From an uncultured bacterium (lineage in GTDB: Bacteria; Actinomycetota; Coriobacteriia; Coriobacteriales; Coriobacteriaceae), in NCBI GenBank assembly GCA_905215525.1, contig CAJMQJ010000001.1:248001-312000 (forward strand): a stretch of 64,000 nucleotides of DNA. The letters run 5' to 3'. The notes beneath the pieces were generated by a model. It searched no databases, was not told the origin of the DNA, and was given only the letters and a program-made list of their open reading frames with translations. The translations under genes and the position numbers were made by a program. How positions within the stretch are numbered: position 1 is the first letter of the stretch; each line of letters opens with the position of its first letter. Positions 14,381 to 22,098 of this stretch are shown piece after piece.

Positions 14381-17158
14381 ATGATTCTCAACGGACCGGG
14401 GATTAGCTATACCGAGCCCGATATCGGCGCGGAGTTCGTGCCGCCGATACCGGAGCATCCGCGCGAGGCCATTGTCAAGCTGTGCGAGCATTGCACCAAC
14501 CGCCTGCTGCACCGCGACGAGCTGCTGGGCTACGAGTACTGGTCGTTTGCCGAGGCCGCAACCGACGAGCAGGCCGAAGTGCTCTGCAAGATGAAGATGC
14601 GCCGTCCCTATACGCTGCCCGAGATGGTCAAGCTCACCGGCATGCCCGAGGCCGATATCGAAAAAATGCTCGACGACATGAGCTACACGGGTCTGCTCGA
14701 GTACAACTGGGAAAACCCCGAGCGCGCCAAGCAGTGGGTGCTGCCCATGCTGGTGCCGGGTTCCGCCGAGTTCCTCAACATGCGCGTGAGCCAGCTCGAG
14801 GAGCATCCGGTCTATGCCAAGTTCTTTGAGCAGGCGTCCAAGGGACCGCTGTCCAAGGCCACGCCGATGGTGCCGCCCGGCGGTGCCGGCATCGGCATGC
14901 ATGTCATTCCGGTCGAGAAGGCCATCGATGCCGCGAGCACCTCGGTGCCGATCGAGCATATCGAGCATTGGCTCGACAAATACGAAGGTAAGTATGCCGC
15001 TAGCACCTGCAGCTGCCGCGCGAGCCGTCGCGTGATGGGAGAGGGCTGCGCCGACGACCCGGCCGATTGGTGCATCGCCGTGGGCGATATGGCCGACTAC
15101 GTGGTCGAGACCGACCGCGGCCATTATGTGACGCGCGAGGAGGTCTACGACATCCTGCGCCAGGCCGAGGACAACGGCTTTGTGCACCAGATCACCAACA
15201 TCGACGGTGAGAACAAAATCTTCGCCATCTGCAACTGCAACGTCAACGTGTGCTACGCCCTGCGCACTTCGCAGCTGTTCAACACGCCCAACCTGTCGCG
15301 CTCGGCCTACGTCGCCAAGGTCGAGAAGGACAAGTGCGTGGCCTGCGGTCGCTGCGTTGAGGTGTGTCCGGCCGGCGCCGCCAAACTGGGCCAGAAGCTC
15401 TGTAGCAAAAAGGCTGGCGGACAGGTGCCCGAGTATCCGCGCCAGGAGCTGCCCGATGCCACCAAGTGGGACCACACCAAGTGGTCGCCCAACTACCGCA
15501 ACGACAACCGTATCGAGACGCATGAGTCCGGCACCGCTCCCTGCAAGACGGCCTGCCCCGCGCACGTTGCCGTTCAGGGCTATTTGAAGCTCGCGGCGCA
15601 GGGCCGCTATGACGAGGCGTTGGCGCTCATCAAGCGCGAGAACCCGTTGCCCGCTATCTGCGGCCGTGTGTGCAACCGCCGCTGTGAGGATGCCTGCACC
15701 CGCGGTCGCGTGGACGAGGCCGTGGCCATCGACGAGGTCAAGAAGTTTATCGCCCAGCGCGATCTGGACGCTGCGACCCGCTACGTCCCACCTGTGGTGA
15801 CCCCGACGCGTGCCGGCGGCTTCGACCAGAAGATCGCCATCATCGGCGCCGGTCCGGCCGGTCTGTCCTGCGCCTTCTATCTGGCCGAGAAGGGCTACAA
15901 GCCCGTCGTGTTCGAGAAAAACGAGCGCCCGGGCGGCATGCTCACCTACGGCATTCCCAGCTTTAAGCTGCAGAAGGACGTTATCGAGGCCGAGGTTGAG
16001 GTCATTCGCCTGATGGGCGCCGAGTTCCGCTATGGCGTGGAGGTCGGTCGCGATGTGACGCTCGACGAGCTTCGCGCGCAGGGCTTTAAAGCCTTTTACG
16101 TGGCCATTGGCTGCCAGGGTGGCCGCCTTGCCGGTATTCCGGGCGAGGATGCCGAGGACGTGACCGTGGCCGTCGACTTTTTGCGCGAGGTCAACAGCGG
16201 CAAGATCGACGCGCTGCCCGGGCGCACCATCGTGGTGGGCGGCGGCAACGTGGCCATCGATGTCGCGCGCAACGCCTGCCGTCTGGGTTCCGAGCACGTT
16301 GAGATGTTCTGCCTGGAGAGCGAGGTCAAGATGCCTGCCAGCGAGGAGGAGCGTCGCGAGGCCATTGAGGACGGCGCGCACATTAGCTGCGGCTGGGGCC
16401 CCAAGGAGATTCACCTGGACGAGGCCGGTCGTGTGTGCGGTATCACCTTTAAGCGCTGCACGCGTGTCTTTGACGACGAGGGCCGTTTTGCGCCCGAGTA
16501 TGACGAGAACGACTTGCGCCGTGTCGATGCCGACCGTGTCGTCATGTCGATTGGCCAGTCCATTGTGTGGGGCGACCTGCTGGCTGGCTCCAAGGTGGAG
16601 CTCGGCCGCAGCCAGGGTGCCCTTGCCGATCCGCAGACGTACCAGACCGCCGAGCCCGACATCTTTGTGGGCGGCGACGTCTACACCGGTCCCAGCTTTG
16701 CTATCGACGCCATCGCCGCCGGTCACGAGGCCGCCGTGTCCATCCATCGCTTTGTGCAGCCGGGCTCCACGCTCACCATCGGCCGCAACCAGCGCCGCTA
16801 CACCGCGCTTGACCGCGACGATGTTGTGATTGAGAGCTATGACAACGCAAGCCGCGAGGTGGCACGTGTCGACCGCGAGCGCGAGAAGGCTGCGCCCTTT
16901 AGCGAGTACGTTGAGACCTTTACCGAGGAGCAGGTGCGCGCCGAGACCGCTCGCTGCTTGGGCTGCGGCGCCTCGATCGTCGACCCCAACAAGTGCATCG
17001 GCTGCGGCCTGTGCACCACCAAGTGCGCGTTTGACGCCATCCATCTGGATCGCGACCGCCCCGAGTGCTCCACGATGGTCAAATACGAGCAAAAGCTCCC
17101 CAGCCTCGGCAAGTACGCTTTGAAGCGTGCGATCAAAATCAAATTTGGGAAGAAATAA
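14381..17158 (+). CDS. Large Fe-S/FAD/NAD(P) oxidoreductase (GltD-like fusion)
   Basis: The 925-residue protein joins several redox modules. Residues 1-~330 have Cys clusters (STCSCRASRR at about 208-217, CNCNVNVC further on). A ferredoxin motif CVACGRCVEVCPAG follows, then a GltD-type N-terminal Fe-S domain (CKTACPAHV, CGRVCNRRCEDAC). Next are FAD (IIGAGPAGLSCAFYLAEKG, Gly489 onward) and NAD(P) (VVGGGNVAIDVARN) folds. A C-terminal motif CIGCGLCTTKCAFDAI ends it. Such proteins pass electrons between NAD(P)H and ferredoxin or an unknown partner. ATG 14381 is chosen because GAAGGGA precedes it. The divergent TetR gene and its operators imply induction by a small molecule. Confidence 0.85.
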   Translation: MILNGPGISYTEPDIGAEFVPPIPEHPREAIVKLCEHCTNRLLHRDELLGYEYWSFAEAATDEQAEVLCKMKMRRPYTLPEMVKLTGMPEADIEKMLDDMSYTGLLEYNWENPERAKQWVLPMLVPGSAEFLNMRVSQLEEHPVYAKFFEQASKGPLSKATPMVPPGGAGIGMHVIPVEKAIDAASTSVPIEHIEHWLDKYEGKYAASTCSCRASRRVMGEGCADDPADWCIAVGDMADYVVETDRGHYVTREEVYDILRQAEDNGFVHQITNIDGENKIFAICNCNVNVCYALRTSQLFNTPNLSRSAYVAKVEKDKCVACGRCVEVCPAGAAKLGQKLCSKKAGGQVPEYPRQELPDATKWDHTKWSPNYRNDNRIETHESGTAPCKTACPAHVAVQGYLKLAAQGRYDEALALIKRENPLPAICGRVCNRRCEDACTRGRVDEAVAIDEVKKFIAQRDLDAATRYVPPVVTPTRAGGFDQKIAIIGAGPAGLSCAFYLAEKGYKPVVFEKNERPGGMLTYGIPSFKLQKDVIEAEVEVIRLMGAEFRYGVEVGRDVTLDELRAQGFKAFYVAIGCQGGRLAGIPGEDAEDVTVAVDFLREVNSGKIDALPGRTIVVGGGNVAIDVARNACRLGSEHVEMFCLESEVKMPASEEERREAIEDGAHISCGWGPKEIHLDEAGRVCGITFKRCTRVFDDEGRFAPEYDENDLRRVDADRVVMSIGQSIVWGDLLAGSKVELGRSQGALADPQTYQTAEPDIFVGGDVYTGPSFAIDAIAAGHEAAVSIHRFVQPGSTLTIGRNQRRYTALDRDDVVIESYDNASREVARVDREREKAAPFSEYVETFTEEQVRAETARCLGCGASIVDPNKCIGCGLCTTKCAFDAIHLDRDRPECSTMVKYEQKLPSLGKYALKRAIKIKFGKK

Positions 17159-17348
17159 AAAACGCAACAAACAAGAGAACGGCGTAGAGAACGGTTGGAC
17201 AGCGAGCGAGTCCCAGGCGTGGCGAGGTGCCTTGAAAGAGGAGGGCATAGGGCTTTTGCCCATGCCCGACGATTGAAAGGCAGATCGTCCGTCTGGGGCT
17301 CGCGCAGCGTCAAGTCGACCGCCGTTCGTTAGAACGGCGGAAGAAAAA

Positions 17349-17777
17349 GTGCATGAATTAGGAATCGTCTATCACATCATTCGCGATGTCGAGAATGTGG
17401 CGCGCGCCAATGGCGTGAGTCGCGTTTCGAGCGTGACGCTGCTCCTGGGCGAGGTCTCGGGCGTCGTTCCCGATCTGCTGCTTGATGCTTGGCGCTGGGC
17501 GGCAGATAAAAAGCCTATCACGCAGGGCGCGGAGCTTATTGTGGAGCCTGTCGAGGCCGTGACGCATTGCGAGGCGTGCGGCTGCGACTACGCGACGGTC
17601 GAGCACGGCAAGACCTGCCCCCATTGCGGTAGCGGCGAGACCTATCTGCTGCAGGGCCAGGAGGTCATGATCAAGCAGATCGAGACCCCCGACGAGGACC
17701 CGACAGACGCTGCCCCCGACGGCCTATCCGATGCCCCCGATGCCGTCGACGCCGCCAACCCCCTCCACATCGCCTAA
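17349..17777 (+). CDS. hypA: HypA/HybF-type nickel chaperone
   Basis: The 142-residue protein begins MHELGIVYHII, so the N-terminal Met-His-Glu that binds nickel in HypA is present. It requires a GTG start, as the codons read GTG CAT GAA. A zinc site of the form CxxC ... CxxC is present (CEACG and CPHCG). HypA delivers nickel to [NiFe]-hydrogenase or other nickel enzymes. The acidic ~35-residue C-terminal tail exceeds the usual ~115-aa family length. No hydrogenase or other hyp genes lie nearby. It follows the Fe-S flavoenzyme gene by 190 bp; that gap has a hairpin (CCGCCGTTC...GAACGGCGG) just before the start. Confidence 0.9.
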   Translation: MHELGIVYHIIRDVENVARANGVSRVSSVTLLLGEVSGVVPDLLLDAWRWAADKKPITQGAELIVEPVEAVTHCEACGCDYATVEHGKTCPHCGSGETYLLQGQEVMIKQIETPDEDPTDAAPDGLSDAPDAVDAANPLHIA

Positions 17778-17779
17778 CT

Positions 17780-17835
17780 TAGTCGTTGGGGACGTTCTTA
17801 AACGACTAGTCATTAAAGAACGTCCCTAACGACTA
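17780..17835. repeat. REP-like palindrome, GGGGACGTTCTT family
   Basis: TAGTCGTTGGGGACGTTCTT (17780-17799) pairs with AAGAACGTCCCTAACGACTA (17816-17835) with one mismatch. One arm matches 1391-1417. It directly follows hypA. Confidence 0.85.
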
Positions 17836-17839
17836 CTTT

Positions 17840-18135
17840 GCTAGAGCATATTTCTTACCATTAGTCAAGCACCATCTGTTTAAACGAAATAGCCTCAACG
17901 CGAGCACATTTGTGTCTGTTTAAAACCGGCAATAATGAACAGCGTGCTCAATTCGGTCATGTAAATAGATCAGCTATCAATCCTCAGCAGCAAATCAGCC
18001 AAAATACTGGAATGTAATCAGCTTGTAACAAAACAAGACGTTTAAACAAATAATGCTACCTTTTGCAGTTTTTCAAACAATTCTGCTGTATTTGCAGCTA
18101 TACTCCATAACTGTCGTGTAGGAATTACGTAGACA
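17840..18135 (+). promoter_or_regulatory. A+T-rich control region of the mannose-type PTS operon
   Basis: This ~300-bp gene-free stretch is clearly richer in A+T than its surroundings. It holds two GTTTAAAC palindromes (17878-17885 and 18040-18047) and a near copy, GTTTAAAA, at about 17918, all candidate binding sites. TATACT at 18099-18104 is the best -10 hexamer; no good -35 is seen at the right distance. I could not find a convincing sigma-54 element, although many mannose PTS operons use one. Confidence 0.45.
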
Positions 18136-18151
18136 AAAAGGAGGTTATGTG

Positions 18152-19141
18152 ATGGTAAGTATTGTTCTTGCTAGCCATGGTGACTTGGCGGCTGGAATCA
18201 AGCAGACGGGCTCGATGGTCTTTGGCGATCAGCCGTCTGTTGCCGTGGTCTCGCTCGAGCCGAGCATGGGCCCCGACGACTTCCGTGCCAAGGTCGAGGA
18301 GGCAATCGCTTCCTTCGAGGACCAGGAGCAGGTGCTCTTCCTCGTTGATCTGTGGGGCGGCACGCCGTTCAACCAGATCAGCGGGCTCATCGAGGGCCAC
18401 GATTCCTGGGCTATCGTCACCGGTGTCAACCTGCCTATGCTCATCGAGGCATATTCGCAGCGCTTTGACGCAAAGAACACTGCACATGCGATCGCAAAAC
18501 ATCTCGTGACTGAGGCTAAGGCCGGCGTGCGCGTCAAGCCCGAGTCTCTGGAGCCCGAGGAGAAGAAGCCGGCTGCGGCCGCCGCTGCTCCTGCGGGTGC
18601 CATTCCTCCGGGAACGGTGATCGGCGACGGGCACATCAAGATCGCCCACGTCCGTATCGACACGCGCCTGCTGCATGGTCAGGTGGCCACCACGTGGACC
18701 AAGCAGATCAACCCCAACCGCATCATCGTGGTCTCCGACGGCGTTGCTCACGACGAGCTCCGCAAGACCATGATCGAGCAGGCTGCCCCTCCGGGAGTCC
18801 ACGCCAACGTCGTGCCTATCAAGAAGATGGCCGAGGTCGTCAAGGACACGCGCTTTGGCGACACCAAGGCGATGCTGCTGTTCGAGAACCCGCAGGATCT
18901 GCTCAGGGCCATCGAGGCCGGCGTCGACATCAAGGAAGCCAACATCGGTTCCATGGCCCACTCCAAGGGCAAGGTCGTCGTCACTAACGCTGTCGCTATG
19001 GGCGATGACGATGTCAAGACCATCGAGGCTCTCAAGGCCAAGGGCGTCAAGTTCGAGGTCCGCAAGGTTCCTTCGGATTCCTCCGAGGATCTCGACGCCA
19101 TGTTGAAGAAAGCTAAGGCCGAACTGGCCGCTCAAGCATAG
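18152..19141 (+). CDS. manX: Mannose-family PTS, EIIAB component
   Basis: The 329-residue protein fuses EIIA-Man (residues 1-~130; phosphorylatable His9 in LASHGDLA) to EIIB-Man (from about 165; His175 in RIDTRLLHGQV) through an Ala/Pro-rich linker (EEKKPAAAAAAPAG). HPr~P phosphorylates EIIA, which passes phosphate to EIIB and on to the sugar during uptake. AAAAGGAGGT lies before ATG 18152; a GTG one codon earlier is possible. It heads a four-gene set (IIAB, IIC, IID, DUF956). The exact sugar (mannose, glucose, fructose or amino sugar) cannot be told from sequence. Confidence 0.95.
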   Translation: MVSIVLASHGDLAAGIKQTGSMVFGDQPSVAVVSLEPSMGPDDFRAKVEEAIASFEDQEQVLFLVDLWGGTPFNQISGLIEGHDSWAIVTGVNLPMLIEAYSQRFDAKNTAHAIAKHLVTEAKAGVRVKPESLEPEEKKPAAAAAAPAGAIPPGTVIGDGHIKIAHVRIDTRLLHGQVATTWTKQINPNRIIVVSDGVAHDELRKTMIEQAAPPGVHANVVPIKKMAEVVKDTRFGDTKAMLLFENPQDLLRAIEAGVDIKEANIGSMAHSKGKVVVTNAVAMGDDDVKTIEALKAKGVKFEVRKVPSDSSEDLDAMLKKAKAELAAQA

Positions 19142-19159
19142 TAAAGGAGGGTCCGATAC

Positions 19160-19978
19160 ATGTCTGCAATCACTATTCTGCTTGTTGCGATTGTCGCGTT
19201 GCTTGCCGGTATGGAAGGCATTCTGGATGAGTTCCAGTTCCATCAGCCGCTCGTGGCATGCACGCTTATCGGTCTCGTAACCGGTCACCTTCAGGAGGGC
19301 ATCCTCCTGGGCGGTTCGCTCCAGATGATGGCCCTTGGCTGGGCTAACGTCGGCGCCGCCGTCGCGCCTGACGCCGCTCTGGCCTCGGTCGCTTCTTCGA
19401 TCATCATGGTGCTCGCCCTCAACGGTGGCGCCACCGATTCGGCCAAGGCCGTTACCGCCGCCATCGCCGTCGCCGTCCCGCTGTCGGTCGCTGGTCTGTT
19501 CCTGACCATGATCTGCCGTACCCTGGCTACCGCTATGGTTCACGCCATGGACGCCTGCGCCGAGAAGGGCGACTTCGCCGGCATCGAGCGTTGGCAGTAC
19601 GCCGGCATCCTCATGCAGGGTGTTCGTATCGCCATCCCGGCAGTACTTCTGTGCATCATCCCGGCCGAGGCCGTTACCAACGCGCTTAACGCTATGCCCG
19701 ATTGGCTGTCCGGCGGCATGGCTGTCGGCGGCGGCATGGTCGCTTCCGTCGGTTACGCCATGGTCATCAACATGATGGCCACCAAGGAGACCTGGCCGTT
19801 CTTCATCCTCGGCTTTGTCCTTGCTGCCATCCCTCAGCTCACGCTGATCGCCCTTGGCCTCATCGGCATCTCCCTTGCCCTCATCTACCTTGGCCTTAAG
19901 GATCTGGCCAAGCAGGGTGGCGGCATGGGCGGTGGCTCCGGTGACCCGCTCGGCGACATTCTGAACGATTACGAGTAG
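19160..19978 (+). CDS. manY: Mannose-family PTS, EIIC component
   Basis: The 272-residue membrane protein has the EII-Sor/EIIC-Man profile. It starts MSAITILLVAIVALLAGMEG, and the motif GILLGGSLQMMALGWANVGAAVAPD is highly typical of the family. Several further membrane segments follow. With IID it forms the sugar channel. AAAGGAGGG lies before the ATG, and it begins 18 bp after IIAB, so the genes are co-transcribed. Confidence 0.95.
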   Translation: MSAITILLVAIVALLAGMEGILDEFQFHQPLVACTLIGLVTGHLQEGILLGGSLQMMALGWANVGAAVAPDAALASVASSIIMVLALNGGATDSAKAVTAAIAVAVPLSVAGLFLTMICRTLATAMVHAMDACAEKGDFAGIERWQYAGILMQGVRIAIPAVLLCIIPAEAVTNALNAMPDWLSGGMAVGGGMVASVGYAMVINMMATKETWPFFILGFVLAAIPQLTLIALGLIGISLALIYLGLKDLAKQGGGMGGGSGDPLGDILNDYE

Positions 19979-19994
19979 GAGGGGAGTGATACAT

Positions 19995-20915
19995 ATGGCA
20001 GAGAACAAGATTCAGCTCACCAAGGCTGACCGTAAGAAGGTTTGCTTCCGTCATCAGTTCCTTCAGGGCTCGTGGAACTACGAGCGTATGCAGAACGGCG
20101 GCTGGTGCTTCGCAATGATCCCTGCGATCAAGAAGCTCTACACCAGCAAGGATGACCAGATTGCCGCTCTTAAGCGCCACCTGGAGTTCTATAACACCCA
20201 CCCCTATGTTTCCGCCCCCGTCATTGGCGTTACCCTCGCCCTCGAGGAGGAGCGCGCCAACGGTGCTCCGATTGACGACGTCGCCATTCAGGGCGTCAAG
20301 GTCGGTATGATGGGCCCGCTCGCCGGCGTCGGCGACCCCGCCTTCTGGTTCACCCTTCGCCCGATTCTGGGTGCACTGGGCGCTTCCCTGGCCCTGTCCG
20401 GCAGCATCGCCGGTCCGCTGCTGTTCTTCTTCGCGTGGAACATCATCCGTTACGCCTTCCTGTGGTACACGCAGGAGTTTGGCTACAAGGTCGGCTCCTC
20501 CATCGCCAAGGACCTCTCCGGCGGTCTGATGGGCAAGGTCACCGAGGGTGCTTCCATCCTGGGTATGTTCATCATCGGCGCCCTGGTCGAGCGCTGGGTG
20601 TCCATCTCCTTCACCCCGGTCGTCTCCAAGGTCACGCAGTCCGCTGGCGCCTATATCGACTGGGCCAACCTGCCCGCCGGTTCTGAGGGCATCAAGCAGG
20701 CATTGACGATGTACAGCTCTGTCGGTGCCAACGCACTCGACCCGGTGAAGGTCACCACGCTTCAGGCCAACCTCGATCAGCTCATCCCCGGCCTTGCCGC
20801 CGTGTGCCTGACCCTTCTGGTCTGCAAGCTCCTCAAGAAGAAGGTCAGCCCGATCGTCATCATCCTGGCTCTCTTCGCCGTCGGCATCATCGGTCGCGTC
20901 TGCGGCTTCATGTAA
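19995..20915 (+). CDS. manZ: Mannose-family PTS, EIID component
   Basis: The 306-residue protein carries EIID signatures: FLQGSWNYERMQNGGWCFAMIPAIKKLY near the N-terminus and GPLAGVGDPAFWFTLRPILGALGASLA in the middle. Membrane helices gather at the C-terminus. ATG 19995 is preferred, with GGGGAG 8 nt upstream; a GTG three codons earlier is in frame but too close to the site. It completes the IIC-IID translocation complex. Confidence 0.95.
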   Translation: MAENKIQLTKADRKKVCFRHQFLQGSWNYERMQNGGWCFAMIPAIKKLYTSKDDQIAALKRHLEFYNTHPYVSAPVIGVTLALEEERANGAPIDDVAIQGVKVGMMGPLAGVGDPAFWFTLRPILGALGASLALSGSIAGPLLFFFAWNIIRYAFLWYTQEFGYKVGSSIAKDLSGGLMGKVTEGASILGMFIIGALVERWVSISFTPVVSKVTQSAGAYIDWANLPAGSEGIKQALTMYSSVGANALDPVKVTTLQANLDQLIPGLAAVCLTLLVCKLLKKKVSPIVIILALFAVGIIGRVCGFM

Positions 20916-20971
20916 GCACGCTTCGGCTTAAGACCGAGAGTTGCTAGGCAAGGGCTTTTGAGCCATTGAAA

Positions 20972-21015
20972 CGGACCGCACCCGGTGGGTACACTGGATG
21001 CGGTCCGATTGTTTT
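20972..21015 (+). terminator. Possible terminator/attenuator between manZ and the DUF956 gene
   Basis: CGGACCGCA (20972-20980) pairs with TGCGGTCCG (20999-21007), followed by ATTGTTTTATTT. It lies 28 bp before the DUF956 start, so it probably lowers rather than abolishes read-through. Confidence 0.6.
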
Positions 21016-21035
21016 ATTTGGAGGGCGAGGCGCGT

Positions 21036-21434
21036 ATGGCGCAATCTCAGAACAGCACGGTCGATCTGGCAACGCCGGCAACCTGCCTGATGGGGCTTAC
21101 CAGTCACGGTAACGTGATGGTGGGCAATAAGGCGTTTGAGTACTATAACGAGCGCAATCCCGAGGATTATATCCAAATCCCGTGGGACGAGGTCGACTAT
21201 ATTGCCGCCGAGGTTTTGCGCGGCACCAAGAAGATTACGCGTTTTGCCATCTTTACCAAAGAGAATGGCCACTTTACGTTTTCGACGCGCAATGACAAGG
21301 AAACGCTTCGCGCGGTGCGTAAGTACATTGACGAGGACAAGCTCGTTCGTTCGCCCGACTTTATCGATGTGACGGCCAAGGGCGCCAAGAGCATCCCCTC
21401 CGTCATCAAGAACCTTTTCCACAAAGGCAACTAG
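21036..21434 (+). CDS. DUF956 (ManO-like) PTS-associated protein
   Basis: The 132-residue soluble protein matches the DUF956 family, which is found almost only next to mannose-type PTS genes. Typical segments are TCLMGLTSHGNVMVGNKAFE and IQIPWDEVDYIAAEV. A regulatory role on the transporter is suspected in other organisms; the mechanism is not settled. GGAGGGCGAGG precedes the ATG at 21036. An in-frame earlier start at 20985 would run through the hairpin stem and is unlikely. Confidence 0.88.
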   Translation: MAQSQNSTVDLATPATCLMGLTSHGNVMVGNKAFEYYNERNPEDYIQIPWDEVDYIAAEVLRGTKKITRFAIFTKENGHFTFSTRNDKETLRAVRKYIDEDKLVRSPDFIDVTAKGAKSIPSVIKNLFHKGN

Positions 21435-21459
21435 CCATTAAAGAGCGCCCCCCTAAAGT

Positions 21460-21658
21460 GGGACGCGGTTTCCCATGAGGCTCGATCGGGAAAGTGCATC
21501 CCGGTTCGAGTGCCGATTGCGGGATGTAGTTTCCGGAACGGGCCCGTTTGGGAAACCGTGTCCCGTTTCGAGTCGAAATTCTGGGACACAGTTTCCCAGC
21601 GAGGTCCCATGGGGAAAGTCTGACCCAGAATTTGCCTGGATAGTGGGACGCACTTTCC
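21460..21658. repeat. Alternating array of seven GGGAYGC...TTTCC units
   Basis: Seven 14-16-bp units start near 21460, 21488, 21521, 21550, 21583, 21612 and 21645. They alternate between GGGACGC.GTTTCCC and its inverse GGGAAA...CATCCC. Spacing alternates about 28-29 and 33 bp, a 61-62-bp period of hairpins. Units 1+2, 3+4 and 5+6 can each fold into a stem; the seventh is single. A shorter array of the same unit lies at 32326-32463. Unit orientation, length and spacing do not fit CRISPR. Confidence 0.85.
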
Positions 21659-21738
21659 GGAGGGCTGTTCCACCGCAACTTCGAAGAGTGGCTACACGCT
21701 GCATCACAACGTGTAAATCTGCTACACTAGTACAACAT

Positions 21739-21814
21739 GCCTCCGTAGCTCAGGGGATAGAGCACCGCTCTCCTAAAGCGGGTGTCGACGGTTCGAATCC
21801 GCCCGGGGGCACCA
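21739..21814 (+). tRNA. tRNA-Arg (anticodon CCT)
   Basis: The full cloverleaf can be drawn. Acceptor stem GCCTCCG/CGGGGGC, D arm TAGCTCAGGGGATAGAGC, anticodon stem CCGCT/AGCGG with loop CTCCTAA (anticodon CCT, reads AGG), variable loop, T arm GGTTCGAATCC, and encoded CCA. A terminator hairpin follows at 21824. Confidence 0.95.
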
Positions 21815-21823
21815 GAAGATTAT

Positions 21824-21853
21824 AACGGCGTCGCGAGAGCGGCGCCGTTTCTG
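21824..21853 (+). terminator. Terminator of tRNA-Arg
   Basis: AACGGCG (21824-21830) pairs with CGCCGTT (21843-21849), followed by TCTGGTTT. It lies 10 nt after the tRNA CCA end. Confidence 0.7.
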
Positions 21854-21880
21854 GTTTGTGGGAGCTGCCGACGGATTAGG

Positions 21881-21949
21881 ACCGTCGACACCCGCGTCAC
21901 CAATTTCCCCGCGGGGGGGAGTTTTCGAATCAGCCCGGGGACACCAGAG
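21881..21949. other. Damaged partial copies of the tRNA-Arg sequence
   Basis: ACCGTCGACACCCGC at 21881-21895 is the exact reverse complement of tRNA bases 21778-21792. At 21923-21949 a direct copy of the tRNA 3' end appears (TTCGAATC.GCCCGGGG.CACCAGA), with about three mismatches in 26. Neither forms a functional tRNA. tRNA 3' ends are common integration sites, so these may be remnants of att sites; no integrase gene is present nearby. Confidence 0.6.
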
Positions 21950-21956
21950 ATTGATC

Positions 21957-21990
21957 GAGCCCGGTACACCGTCACGGTACCGGGCTCTTC
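21957..21990 (+). terminator. Second terminator-like hairpin after tRNA-Arg
   Basis: GAGCCCGGTAC (21957-21967) pairs with GTACCGGGCTC (21977-21987), followed by TTCTGGTT. It directly follows the degenerate tRNA 3' copy, as if it had been that copy's own terminator. Confidence 0.6.
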
Positions 21991-22007
21991 TGGTTCATGT
22001 CATGTCA

Positions 22008-22046
22008 AAAACGAAGCGCCCGCTTGCTGGGGGAGCAAGCGGGCGC
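22008..22046 (-). terminator. Intrinsic terminator of the pknB operon
   Basis: On the minus strand GCGCCCGCTTGCT pairs with AGCAAGCGGGCGC (13 bp, perfect), then TTCGTTTTTG follows. It lies 53 bp after the pknB stop. Confidence 0.85.
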
Positions 22047-22098
22047 CTGTGAGCGAATATGTTTGCGGCGGGAGCCGTAATGGGCGGTGGGGCGGCGA

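Noticed and set aside
14285..17263. Open frame of about 990 codons opposite the Fe-S flavoenzyme
   Set aside because: Same cause: low-complexity translation with no motifs, while the plus strand has clear FAD, NAD(P) and Fe-S motifs.
18125..20008. Open frame of about 630 codons opposite the PTS IIAB and IIC genes
   Set aside because: It runs across two certain genes and their gap, with low-complexity translation.
21460..21658. CRISPR array
   Set aside because: Units are only 14-16 bp, alternate in orientation and are separated by 13-19 bp; there are no cas genes.
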